NCBI GenBank assembly: GCA_951812925.1
Contig: OX638368.1
Span: 152,630,492 to 152,694,491, forward strand
Direction: 5' to 3'
Length of the DNA stretch: 64,000 bases
Source: Calliopum simillimum
Taxonomy: Eukaryota > Arthropoda > Insecta > Diptera > Lauxaniidae
The notes below the pieces were generated by a model. That model had not been told where the DNA came from. It made no database searches and worked only from the letters and a program-made list of their open reading frames with translations. Below, one piece after another: positions 1-10,689 of the stretch. The translations under genes and the position numbers were made by a program. The stretch's first letter is position 1, and each line of letters begins with the position of its first letter.

Positions 1-49
1 AGTTTTAAGCATTTTTTGCCTCTGGTGACGACTAATGAAATTTTAAGTA

Positions 50-165
50 GAATATTTTTGCACAACACTTTAACCTATTGTAGCCCAGTATTTTTGAAAA
101 AGGTGTCAAAAAAACCATAAAGCAGGATATAATAGGTTAATGTGTGCTAAGAAAAGGTTTCTCGT
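50..165. repeat. Palindromic repeat, AACCCATTAT family, copy 1
   Basis: A short imperfect hairpin in which a TTTAACCTATTGTAGCCC arm faces a GGATATAATAGGTTAA arm. The same layout appears at 14190-14390 and, in fuller form, at 23855-23965. It looks like a small non-autonomous repeat family. Confidence 0.5.
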
Positions 166-719
166 ATGATTTTATTATTATTTTGGGACAAATTATCCAA
201 ATGTAGTTTTAGAATTTAGCAGTAGAATGAAATTTCTAAAATAATGTTACCTTAGAGCTAAAAGTCACGAACGTGACCAACTTAAAATGGCTTTAAATTT
301 TATTTTTTGCAATATATTTATATTGCTTTTTAATTACTTATGTGTATCAAACTATATTTGCACTTAATTTTTGACAAATTTGCTGCTTGCTTTGCACTTA
401 ATTTGTGAAGCAATGTCACAATTATCTTGGAAATTGGAATTGAAATTGATAGTTAATCGGGATTGCATTGTTCTCTTTTAATTTTTTTTTTTCATCATTA
501 ATGTTTAAGGGAGATTTTGTGGAAAACTATTTTCATATATTATGCCTCATACCGAAGTTTATAGAAAAAACACATTCAATTAAAAATTACTTAAAAAGGA
601 AAAACACCTTTGTGCAACTTTGGTGTCGGTTTGATCATCACGGTAAATGAATTTATGCGTAAATTGCTTAAATTAGTAAAATTTAAATGTTTCTCTAAAA
701 TAATATCATAAAACGATAA

Positions 720-2800
720 GTTTTTGATAATTTTTGATGTATTGGTCACGGTGGATCTTTTGGCGAAAATGCCGAGAACTTTACAAATGTATTACACAGC
801 ATAAATATTCATGTTTATCTACGGGAAACCAACATATTGGCAAACCGATCCAAATAAAATACCTGATCTTATGGATATTGTTGTATATTCTGGTATTCCT
901 AAACAGCACCTCAGCATTGTTGAAAGCTTTGACCTTAGCTCTGACAACTCTCCAATTATATTAACGTATAGTACTCTAATGCAAAAAATTATTTATGGAC
1001 GCAAAATTATACATAACATCAAAAACTGACAATCAATCATTCAGTTACTGGTTGGATAAAAATATTCAGCTAAATATACCCTTGACTACTAAGGAAGATA
1101 TTGATGATGCTGTTGCACGGTTCACTAGTTTAATTCTTTAGGCTGCACTCTTCTCGACACCTTCAAATAGTGTTATCACTATAGAAGAAATGTCCCCATT
1201 AAAAACAGCATTGGAGTTTGGTGTAATAGTGATGATCAGAAAGCTGAAGCATTTGGTCTGCATTTAGAGCAAACTTTTCAACCACTTTCGCTAAACACTG
1301 TCTGTGACGTTGAACAAATTACATATTTTCTTGATGCACCATGCCAAATGGACTGGCCATTAAAACATATCAGTCCATCAGAGGTACAAAAGGAAATAAA
1401 AAAAATTAACACTAAAAAGTCACCAGGGTTTGATATGATTGACAGCCAAGCTATGAAAGCATTCCCTCGGAAATGTATTGCATTCTTGCCAAAAAAAAAT
1501 TGTTCAATTCTGCGATTGAGTTATTTTCCTTCTCAGTGGAAATATGCGCAAATTATTATGGTTCCAAAACCAAACAAACTAGAAAATTTCGAAATTTTCG
1601 AAAGAATATTTCTTCGGCGAATGTTGCCACTTTTGGAAGCAAAAAACATTATCCCTGAACATCAATTTGGATTTAGATTGAAACATGGTACTGCGGAGCG
1701 ATGTCACCGTGTAACATCTGTGATTTCTGAAACTTTGGAAAAAAAGCAATATGCATCAGGTGTGTTTTGAGACATTAAACAGGCATTCAATAAAGTTTGG
1801 CAACCCGGAGTGCTGTATAAAATCAAAAAACTATTGCCAGCTCCTTATTTTTTGTTAATAAAATTTTATTTGCACAATTGCTCTTTTTATGTACAAACTC
1901 AACAAAAATCATCTAAGATGTTCAAAATTGCAGTGTGCTGGGTCCTGTCTTTTACACAATATATACTTCAGATATGCCTATTTCTCAAAATCTTACTATT
2001 GCAACTTACGCAGACGATACTGCAATTATTGCATCTAGCAAATCAAATATTGAAGCATCGCGTTTCGTACAAATGCATCTAGATAAGACTGAGAAGTGGC
2101 TTAAAAAATGGAATATTGAAGTAAATGCAACCAAATCAGTACATTTCACATTTACTATGAAAAAAGCCGATTGCCCTAGTGTGCATATTGATGGCTCAAC
2201 AATACCACAAAGTAACGTGGTAAAGTATCTCGGCGTTCATATTGATAGAAGACTTACATGGAAACAACATATTAAAGCAAAAAGAGAGCATCTAAAGATA
2301 AAGAATAAGAAAATGTACTGTCTGATTGGTCCGAAATCCGAACTTAGTTTAGAAAATAAAGTTCTTCTTTACAAAACAATATTAAAACCTGTTTGGACTG
2401 ACGCTATTCAACTTTGGGATACAGCATGCAATTTGAATATAGAAATTTTATAGCGTTATCAATCAATAACTCTGCGACTGATTTCTCAAGCTCCATGGTT
2501 TATGACTAACGACGATATACACAAGGATCTCCGTATCCCAACCATCAAAGAAGAAAATAAAAAATTTAGCGACAGATATCTGGAACGACTTAACCGCCAC
2601 ACTAACCCCTTAGCTATTTGCTTATTGGATGAAACATTTGAAATCAAAAGACTAAAGCGATATCATATTTTGGATTTTCCATTTAGATTTTGAATTTGCT
2701 ATAAATTGTACTGTATTATATATGTAATCCAAATTTCTTATAATTTTTTAATGTCGTATTTACTGGAGTGCGACAATTGCTGTTAATAAATTTACCTTCT
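720..2800 (+). pseudogene. Degenerate jockey-clade non-LTR retrotransposon (LINE)
   Basis: This is a decayed LINE ORF2 read in several broken frames. Positions 811-1029 read like the end of an APE-type endonuclease, with a SSDNSPIIL motif resembling the SSDHSP signature, followed by the linker typical of jockey elements. Positions 1348-1770 hold the first part of the reverse transcriptase (KSPGFDMID, then EHQFGFR). Positions 1935-2453 hold the catalytic palm motif YADDTAII, then KYLGVHIDRRLTW. Positions 2502-2693 hold the C-terminal end. Stops and frameshifts separate the blocks, and the region between the endonuclease and the RT is the most damaged. An AATAAA lies near 2786. The element lies upstream of the visible guanylate cyclase exon, probably in one of that gene's introns. 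The jockey-like clade is recognised from motifs only; the exact family is unknown. It cannot be active. Confidence 0.85.
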
Positions 2801-2809
2801 AATTAATTT

Positions 2810-4545
2810 GCTTATTATCGTAAGATAGATTGCAAATAAATACTTACATAAAAAAATTTCTTTTTATTTTGTACAACAGTAATGAAAAGAAAATAATATA
2901 AATAAAATCAAAGTAAAAGTGTTGTAACCTACTCAGAATATAATCTGTAAACAATGTATCCTATCTAAACAATACTTAAAAAATAATGTCCACTGAAAGC
3001 TTTTAACCTAAGAAAGCTTTTTAACAATGAGTTTGGTCACCTGGCTTTTGTTATTCTTTGTGAAAGATTGATCAAGCGTATACATTTGATTGTCTCGTAC
3101 TGTTCACTAAACCAAAACAGACTTTCACAAAAGAACGAAAAAAACACATGACAATAGAGACAACAAATTAATCTGATTAAATGGAATAATAATTTGATTT
3201 GAATAACATGAAAAAGAGTAACTCGCTTTGGGACTTTTAACTAAAGGAACTTTTTTGTGTTTTTGGTAAAACAAATTAATGTAAAATTTTAAATAAAAAA
3301 ATATATGACAAGTGATTAAAATGCTCATATGGATGCATAAGTTCAGTGAAACGAGAAAATCCAAACGTATTGAGGAAACCATAGTAAGCATGTACACATA
3401 TCATTTCACATTATGAATTTTGCATTAAATTAAAAACCACAACGAAAAACGTGTGGATATTAAACATGAGGAAATATATACAAATTATTTACACGAATGC
3501 AATTGAAACATCAGTAAAAACAGAATAAATTCAATGGACAATTAAAAATTGAAGGAGCGAAATTGAATACACTTCGTTTACGCTGAAAATGCAACAACAA
3601 GAACAACAAAAGACAAAACCAGTTAAAAAATAATTGAAACTTAAAATGACAACATTAATAATAAAAAAAAAAATGATGTTAAATAAGGCGGAATGGAATA
3701 AATAAATAAAAGAATATGATAATAATAGAGAGTAGTGGCATTATTGTGCGCTCTTATCCTTTTTTTTATGAATTAACGAGCGAACAAATTGAAATGCGAG
3801 AAGAAAAACACAATCGGATGAAAATGAAAGCAAAAATATTTCATACCATTTCAATGCAACCCATAGCAATTACACACACACGCACAATATTGATTGTATG
3901 CACACAACCGTCGACGGAAACGGAAACATTAACAACGTGCATACTCGTATGCGTCCGTTAAATACTCTTGCAAATTGAGTTTATCTCACGCACACATTAT
4001 GACTTGTTCAACAGCATAAGTAACGTTAAGTACTTGCGTATACGCGCATACGGCAAAATGGTATGCAATGAAGTCTTTCGAATTTAAATTGAAAATACAA
4101 AATGAAATTCATTTGTTTATTTATTTCACAACAAGCGTAAAGATAATTCATCCGCACACCAATTCCAATGACATAGCAACAAAATATGGGTGCCATTTCG
4201 AAATTCTTTGAATGTATTGCTTGCAACTGTTGAACTACAAATGGAAATGCAAAGGATGCTCGCTGCACTTAAGCGTAAAATAAATCTTCTTATCAACAGT
4301 CAACATACTTCATCCATTAGACAGACTGTTACGAGTTAGATGAGAGTTGTATTGGATTCGCATAGCAAACACAAAGGATAATTCAAATGTTTTCTTTGTA
4401 CAGAAAAAAAAAAAAAACAAAATAATAAACTTCAGAATAATTGGAAAGTATAATTGAATACTGCATATCTACTTATTTAAAAAAATATTGGCTAAACACA
4501 TTGTAAAAAGTTTTGTATTCTTTTGTTTTTTCCACATGGAGAAAA
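2810..4545. other. No gene seen; AT-rich intronic or intergenic DNA
   Basis: No reading frame here resembles a known protein and no clear repeat boundaries are visible. A loosely CACA-rich stretch occurs around 3870-4000. It probably belongs to an intron of the guanylate cyclase gene, because its last exon follows at 6461. Confidence 0.5.
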
Positions 4546-4556
4546 GAATAGTTCAT

Positions 4557-4608
4557 GTATGTATTCTCCTTTAACTCCTAGGAGGAGCATAGGGCCAATA
4601 AAGAAAAT
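4557..4608 (-). mobile_element. Tiny 5'-truncated RTE-clade LINE insertion with target duplication
   Basis: A 52-bp segment is bracketed by the 10-bp direct repeat AATAGTTCAT at 4547-4556 and 4609-4618. On the - strand it contains CTAGGAGTTAAAGGAGAATA followed by a short CATAC tail, matching the 3' end of the RTE fragment at 22390-22880. LINEs often insert as 5'-truncated copies with target duplications, so this reads as an extreme truncation. Confidence 0.7.
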
Positions 4609-4719
4609 AATAGTTCATACTAAGTACTTTATTTCTTGTAAATTTTACTAGAATTTCAATTCAATAGAGTGAATAAAATAAACTTTAGCACACTGCTTAA
4701 GTAAAATCAGAATTTTCGA

Positions 4720-5115
4720 ATAACCCACGGTATGGTATTTTATTAAAAAATATTAAGTGATATGGGATTGAAAATGAGTGAAATCGGTCAACGGACACGC
4801 CTACCGCCCATACAAAAAATATATTTAAAATGCAACTTTAGGAATATTTTTCACGACAATGCAACCAAAATATACATAAATACTACGAATTGTATGCGCA
4901 AGCTCTGAAAAAAAACTGGCCGAAATCGCGTTTTTTGAGATAATATAACTAAATTTCACTGAGACACTAATAACTTCAAATGAAAGCTCTGAGCAAAAAC
5001 TGGGTGAACTCGGACAAGAGGGCGTGACACCTCCCATATAAGCAAAACTTTCAAAATACGGCAGTGTGGGGTATTTAATGTTTGGCCGGGCCAAAAGTTA
5101 CACCCTTGCTAGTTT
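4720..5115 (+). repeat. mini-me-like dispersed repeat, partial copy
   Basis: This copy shares long stretches with 24281-25030 (same orientation) and 8590-9062 (opposite orientation). The shared parts include the segment around AGCTCTGAGCAAAAACTGGG, a CACCTCCCATATAAGCAAAA block and a GGGTATTTAATGTTTGGC end. The (TA)n and GTCY-like core seen in the complete copies is missing here. Confidence 0.6.
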
Positions 5116-5119
5116 TTTT

Positions 5120-6460
5120 GTTACCATCAATTTTTTTAATTCTTTTATTACTTGAAGGTATAGTGTATGATGACTTTAACTTCTGGAGCATTTTTAAAAA
5201 AGGTGCATAAGCTTTCAAGGTTGCCATGTTTCTTTTTTTTTCAAAGTTTCAGTTAAACAATATATTTGTAAAATGGAAATAAAATTTTAGTCTCAAAACG
5301 CTTGGATAAATTTTTGAATAATCTAACATAAATTTTTATTTTAATTCGGTTTTGAGTTAATTTTCATAACAATCTAACATGTGCTAAAAAATAATTGAGT
5401 TTGAAGCATTTTTATTTTCCATTAAGAGTATCCAGATTGACAAAATCTGACACTCTACGGAGTCCGTCCGTTTAATAGATAGCAAAATATTATTTCTACT
5501 TACAATTACAAACTTGTTAGACCGTATAGGAAAATGTAATCAATTTAGAGAATTTTGCATTGATTGTGGCAGAGTTTTTTGTAATTTTCTCCAAAACTGC
5601 AAATAATCACTAGAGTATACTTAAGTTATGTTTAAAAGTCATCATAAGCGATAAATAAAGATTTCATATAAAAAATTTTAATTTCTAATCCAAAATAATG
5701 GTTTTTCTATAAAACTTGATTTCCGAACTTTTACTACTCATCAATGGTAATCAAAAAAAAAAAAACATTTGTTGATGCGTATAGCTAGAGCTGCGGTATT
5801 AAATAAATACTTTCTCATTTACAATTACGGCAGGAGGAATTAGTTTTTTAGTTTTTCAGCATGCTTATAGGAGTCTCTATGATCATTGCTAACTGCAATC
5901 ACTTTTATTATAAGCAGTTCTAAGATAATAAGTCGGATATATTTGATTTAAGTATTATATGAAGTGATGACAACTATTCTAGATTTAGTGAAGGAACCAA
6001 AGCAAATATGTCACCAGAATACACACTACCCGCCCCTGGAATCATTCTTAAATTAACTTCGATAGGGGACATACTTACATACATTTTTTTTTTTTTTTTT
6101 CCTCTCCAGAAGCTGATTTTCTTAACTAATGGTGCAGCCATATATTTTACGAGTAAAAATGCTTCAACTTAATCAAATTCTTTACTGAAAAAAAAAATTG
6201 CAATAATAAATGCCAAATGCAAAGTACCTCCACTAAAGGGAACGACATTTTTCACAAACCATACCAAAGCAAAAAACGCATATCCATCTTAGCTCAGCTT
6301 TTACCCAACCACAACTATCACATACATATTTAGTTTCCATGTTGCAATATCCACTATATTTAATATGCTATCATCGTGTCAGCAACTGCAAAGTGCAACT
6401 TCAACACCAACAATAACAATTCTAATCCTATCTGCATTTACCGTTTTATTCCATTTACAG
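5120..6460. other. No gene seen; intron before the last guanylate cyclase exon
   Basis: AT-rich sequence with homopolymer runs (for example T17 near 6085). No coding similarity is seen. It ends in a pyrimidine-rich tract and CAG acceptor at 6458-6460, directly in front of the guanylate cyclase exon. Confidence 0.6.
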
Positions 6461-6842
6461 ATTACTCTGCCAGGAGATCAACCTGGATGATTCATTCCAT
6501 CTCGAATACCGTGGCCCAGTTGTAATGAAAGGTAAACCAACACCAATGGATTGTTGGTTCTTGACGCGTAACATTAACGCTGCTGCATGCGCTACAGATT
6601 CACCGCTACCGCCACCAACACCAACAACATTAACAGCAACAGCAGCCCCATCACCACCACCTCCAACATTAACAACGCGTACATCAGCAGCTCATGTGTC
6701 TTCATCAAATGTTGCAACAACATGTGCATCACGTGCTTCGTCATCATCATCAACGGCATCATCATCATCGGCATCAGCTGCCACTGTGACAACTGGAGGC
6801 GGCAATGGTAGCAGCACAACTACTGCTGCATCACAAACATAG
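6461..6842 (+). CDS. Gycbeta100B: Soluble guanylate cyclase beta subunit, last coding exon (partial gene)
   Basis: This is the 3' terminal exon of the nitric-oxide receptor enzyme that makes cGMP from GTP in the cytosol as an alpha/beta heterodimer. The acceptor TTTACAG lies just before 6461; the first base completes a codon, and the exon then reads [20 protein letters not shown] and continues [16 protein letters not shown]. That matches the conserved end of the class III cyclase domain of beta subunits, where a HLE(H/Y)RGPV-MKGK---M--WFL pattern is typical. The ATG at 6525 is an internal methionine, not a start. After the conserved part comes a tail of about 90 residues of low-complexity Ser, Thr, Ala, Pro and Gly, partly written by TCA and ACA/GCA runs, ending at TAG 6840-6842. 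AATAAA signals follow near 6906 and 7150. No upstream exons are visible in 1-6460. The beta-subunit call is firm; the exact symbol follows Drosophila naming. Confidence 0.85.
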
Positions 6843-7165
6843 AAGCAACGTAAAGATTCGTCGTGTTGCTGCTGAAATATGCTCTAAGGATAGAAAGGAT
6901 GAAAAATAAAGAATTTGCAACATGGACGAATATCATTTACAACAATTTGAAAATGTGTTTGTGCGGCATATAAAAATAGCAGCGTGTGTGTGTGTGTGTG
7001 TGTGAATACTGAGTAAATGTGCAAGCCTTGTTGAAAGTTAAGTCCATGGACAAGGACTAATACTGCAGGTAATTCATGATAATTTATCTAAACACATAAG
7101 ATCTACTGTAAGTAAGTAAGTAGGTACTTTTTGAAATCATGGCGCGAGAATAAAACTTCAATAAA
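6843..7165 (+). other. Probable 3' untranslated region of the guanylate cyclase gene
   Basis: Follows the stop codon. It contains AATAAA at about 6906 and again near 7151 and 7161, plus a (GT)n microsatellite at about 6984-7003. Which polyadenylation site is used cannot be told from sequence. Confidence 0.45.
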
Positions 7166-7319
7166 TGAATGCGTATATGTTTAATGCTCACATAACTTCA
7201 ATTGCCGTGACAGTTTTACTCGTAGAAATATTTTCGTGAGATCATTCAAATTAATTTTATATAAAACTAATAACTGTACTGGCGGAATGATTCAATAAAG
7301 AAACTCAAATTTCTGAGAA

Positions 7320-8600
7320 GGGGATGACACTTTTTTTAAAATTTTTTGCCATTTTAAAATTTTTTCACTTTTTAAAGACTTTGCAACTTTTTCGAACTGC
7401 ATTAACATATTTTGCGTTTTAAAATAGTTATACTTTTTCAAAGTCTACCGAATTCTTTAACAATTTTGCGATCATTTCAACAATTTTCGGATCCCAAGAC
7501 TTTGCAACATTTTCATAATTTTCAACTCTATTTCAACATTTTGTGACTTTTTCATCAGTTTTTATTTTTCTTAACTTGTAGCAACATTTTTATCAATATT
7601 TGATGTGCGTGAAGTTGGCCCAGCTTTTGTTGAATTTCCTAAAAAAAAAAGGTTGTGTTGGAAAGTGCTCAACTTGTGCTGCGTTGTGCCGTATTGAAAA
7701 ACAAAATCGGTCCAAGGACTAATTTTTGATGGGAGGTCCTTTTTTTTGTGCGAAGTTTGTCCTGCTTCGGTGAAATTTCCCAAAAAAAATTGTGCTATGT
7801 GTGCTCCACTTGTGCCGTAGTGGAAAACAAAATCGCTCCAAGGTTTAGATTTTATGGGGGTCCTTTTTTCGTCTGTTCAGGGCTAACTTCGCACTTATGA
7901 AAAAAAGTATCTCCCCGTAGAATCTATGCCATTGCAGCGATTTTGTTTTCCAATACGGTACAACGCAGCACAAAGGGAGCACACGCAGCTCAAAAAATAC
8001 TTTACCAACATATTTCGACTATTTCAATATTTTTTGATTTTTTGACAGTTTGCGACATTTTTAATATTTTTTGACATTTTCGAAAATTTACTGTCTTTTT
8101 TCCACACTTGTGACTTTTTCATCAGTATTTCGATATTTTTTAAACAATTTACTGCGTTTCCTACAACTTTTGTCACTACCAAGATATTTCGACTTTACTT
8201 AAATCTTGCGACTTTTTCAACAAGATGTACATAAGGTTGCCCACGGGAAATATGAAATTTATAATTTTTATATTTTTAAAAATTTTTGGTCAACAATAGA
8301 AATTTATTGCTGATTTAGTACAAAACTATGAAGTTTTGAAGAAAGTTTTTATGATTTTTTTTTTTTTTTTCTTTTGTAATTTCGGAATATTCGCATATTA
8401 AGTGTAAGGAATTAAAAACAAAGAATTGTTTAAAAATATTAAGCTGTATGCCTTGGAGCCGGTTTCAAAAGTAGGAAAAAAAATAATGTTTTAATCTTTT
8501 TAAGTATTTTAAAATTTTTTTTTTTTTTTTTTGTATGTTAACATTTTGAACTCTGAACAGAAAAACTGCTTTTTGTGTGCGGTTCACTAGTAGGTTTGGC
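7320..8600. repeat. Degenerate T-rich tandem repeat with embedded direct and inverted repeats
   Basis: A short unit of the type GCAACTTTTTCAACATTTT recurs with heavy drift across 7330-7570 and 7990-8230. Between these blocks, 7610-7755 and 7756-7885 are diverged direct repeats (shared AAAACAAAATCG and CCAAGG blocks). A partial inverted copy lies at about 7925-7990 (CGATTTTGTTTTCCAATACG). No coding potential. Confidence 0.6.
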
Positions 8601-9062
8601 CTGGCCAAAAAATAAATACACTACACTGTAGTATTTTGAAAATTTTGCTTATATGGTTGGCGCCACGCCCTCTTGTTTGAATTTTTCTCAGAGCTTGCGC
8701 TTATAATTCGTAGTATTGATGTGTATTTTGGTTGAATTGCCATGAAAAATACTCCCAAAGTTGCATTTTGAATAAATTTTTTGTATGGGTGGTAGGTGTG
8801 TCCGATGATCGATTTTGCTCATTTTCAATCCTACGAGTTAGCTTTGACGGCGGAGGCAGTGTACCAAATTTCATTGAATTATATTGCTCAGTTTCCCAAA
8901 AAATGTATTTCCACAAACAGCCATGCAGACAGACGAACAAGGCTATATCGACTTAGGAGGTGACGCTGATCAAGAATATATATACTTTTCTATATCTGTC
9001 ACGACTCCTTCTCTGCGTTACAAACGGAAGGACAAAGTGAATATACCCTGGGTGTAGAGTAT
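8590..9062 (-). mobile_element. mini-me-like dispersed repeat, near-complete copy
   Basis: Read on the - strand it starts at the TACACCCAGGGTATA motif (about 9040-9055) and runs through a TTGATCAGCGTCACC core preceded by TATATA and followed by a GTCTGTCTGC-like stretch. It ends at the GGCCAGGCCAAACC motif near 8595. This matches 24281-25030 along its length. The layout (TA repeat, conserved core, GTCY repeat) is that described for dipteran mini-me retroposons; that family name is my inference. Confidence 0.6.
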
Positions 9063-9094
9063 AATTACGATTTTTCAGCACGCCACTCAGTGAA

Positions 9095-9245
9095 AAATAT
9101 AAATCAAGTTGACGTGAACTCAAATAAAAAGGTGCTAAATTACTCATGAGCACTTACTGACCAGAAAAAAAAAATTAAAATTGGTTCATTGACTTATTTT
9201 TTAAATGAGGTCGAAAAACGGTATTTTGGAAAAAAAAAACGTAAT
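9095..9245 (+). repeat. Diverged copy of the 32731-33837 palindrome arm
   Basis: It contains AAAAAGGTGCTAAATTACTC, then a TGAGCACTTACTGA block and GGTCGAAAAACGGTA, in the same order as 33137-33235. It shows that the large palindrome belongs to a dispersed family. Confidence 0.6.
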
Positions 9246-9374
9246 AAAAAACACAAAATCCGAATTCGGTCTCAGAATTTCACATATGGTTTTTGAAATA
9301 TCTTAACCTTAAGTTCCGAAAAACAAGATTTCGATTTTGTTTTGCTATTTTCTAAAAAATATATCATTAAGTAG

Positions 9375-10085
9375 GGGAAGTTGTCTCGTTGTGGGCATTA
9401 TCCGGTTGTGGGCACCCCGGCATAACTTTTAACAGTGATCTGACAATTGTTGTTTGTGCGCTTTGTCATTTTAGTGCTGACACCGAAGCGAACAGGCGCA
9501 TATGGACATATTTAAAAATAATCTTCCCTTATTTGTCCCAGATTTTGAGAAAATAAATTTTTTCATATTCTATGACCAAATATGGTGGAATATATTCCTA
9601 GACGTGTAAAATGAAATTTCCAACAGGTGAATTCTTATTCATGAGTGGCTGTCAATAGGTCGTTTTACCTGAAAATTTCAAAGTAGTACGGGGCACATTT
9701 ACGAAAATTTTCAAGTAAAATTCAGAAAGATCGTTTGTGGAACACGGTGAGGGAAAGGGTTAAAAAGTCTAAATCGCGCATTACGGCTACATGACAAGTC
9801 CTAAGACTTCAAGCAAACTACTTGATGAAAAATTAATCGATTTTGTCCACGATGTTTTTTTGATTTAAGCCTCACATGCCGATTGAAAAACGAAAAAACT
9901 AAATTTTCAGGTAAAACGACCTCTTGTCGAAATTTTCTTGTTCACCTATTGGGAATTTCATTTTACACGTCACGGAATATATTCCACCACATTTAGTTAA
10001 AGAATATGAAAAATAAATATTCTGAAATCCTGGGTCAAATAGGGGAAGATTATTTTCAGATATGTCCATATGCGTGGTAGCTGCA
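9375..10085. repeat. Long inverted repeat (arms about 190 bp)
   Basis: The left arm at about 9497-9690 and the right arm at about 9886-10077 are imperfect reverse complements. Paired blocks include GCATATGGACATAT with ATATGTCCATATGC, and AGGTCGTTTTACCTGAAAAT with TTTTCAGGTAAAACGACCTC. A leader at 9375-9425 carries repeated TTGTGGGCA motifs, like the ends of pogo-type elements. It is probably a non-autonomous foldback element. Confidence 0.65.
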
Positions 10086-10384
10086 GTCGATTACAACCTG
10101 TCATCTGTGAAAATCAGAAGTGATCTACTTTTTTATTGAGTTCAAAGTGCAGTAAGTAGAATTATAAAAAAAAAAATAGAACTTGTTTTTTTTTTTGTTG
10201 CAAATTAGAGAATGGCACATACTTTAAAATAAAATATCTTAAAAAAGAATTTTTTAAATAAATTTTCATTTAATTCTCCACAACATAAGTTTTCCAGAAC
10301 AAAAATAGCAAAAACCTTATTTCTAGAAAAAAGTCATGAAAACATTCTTAAAAACGACAATTTTTAGCAACTTTTTGAAATATA

Positions 10385-10546
10385 TATGTGACCTGGTCTA
10401 TGAAAAGGGGGCTTACGTGCGAAAAAAAAAAAATTTCCTGAAAACAGCTGGAAGACAACTTTTAAGGGTCAATTTTGCGAATCAGCAAAAAATTGGAAAA
10501 TTTTTTTTTGACACGAAAGCACCCTTTTCATAGACTAGGTCACATA
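10385..10546. mobile_element. Small MITE with about 30-bp terminal inverted repeats
   Basis: The end TATGTGACCTGGTCTATGAA faces TTCATAGACTAGGTCACATA at the other end, both continuing into AAGGGGGCTT and AAGCACCCTT. A TA target duplication is possible. Confidence 0.65.
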
Positions 10547-10560
10547 TGATTTTATTAAAC

Positions 10561-10668
10561 GGGCTTGAGGTCTAAATTAATAAAAGACGCTTTTTTAACT
10601 TTTTACAATTTATTAATTAATATTATTATGGATAAGCGTTTTTTATTAATTTGGATCTTAAGCCCATC
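10561..10668. repeat. Hairpin repeat next to the MITE
   Basis: GGGCTTGAGGTCTAAATTAA pairs imperfectly with TTAATTTGGATCTTAAGCCC, and inside them AAAGACGCTT pairs with AAGCGTTTTT. Probably another small hairpin MITE. Confidence 0.5.
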
Positions 10669-10689
10669 TAACAAAAACATATATTCTTA

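Noticed and set aside
3716..3961. 81-residue + strand frame
   Set aside because: No similarity, no splice or promoter context; CACA-rich composition.
6592..6819. Met-rich - strand frame opposite the guanylate cyclase tail
   Set aside because: Antisense of TCA/CAT-type triplet repeats; no evidence for a gene.
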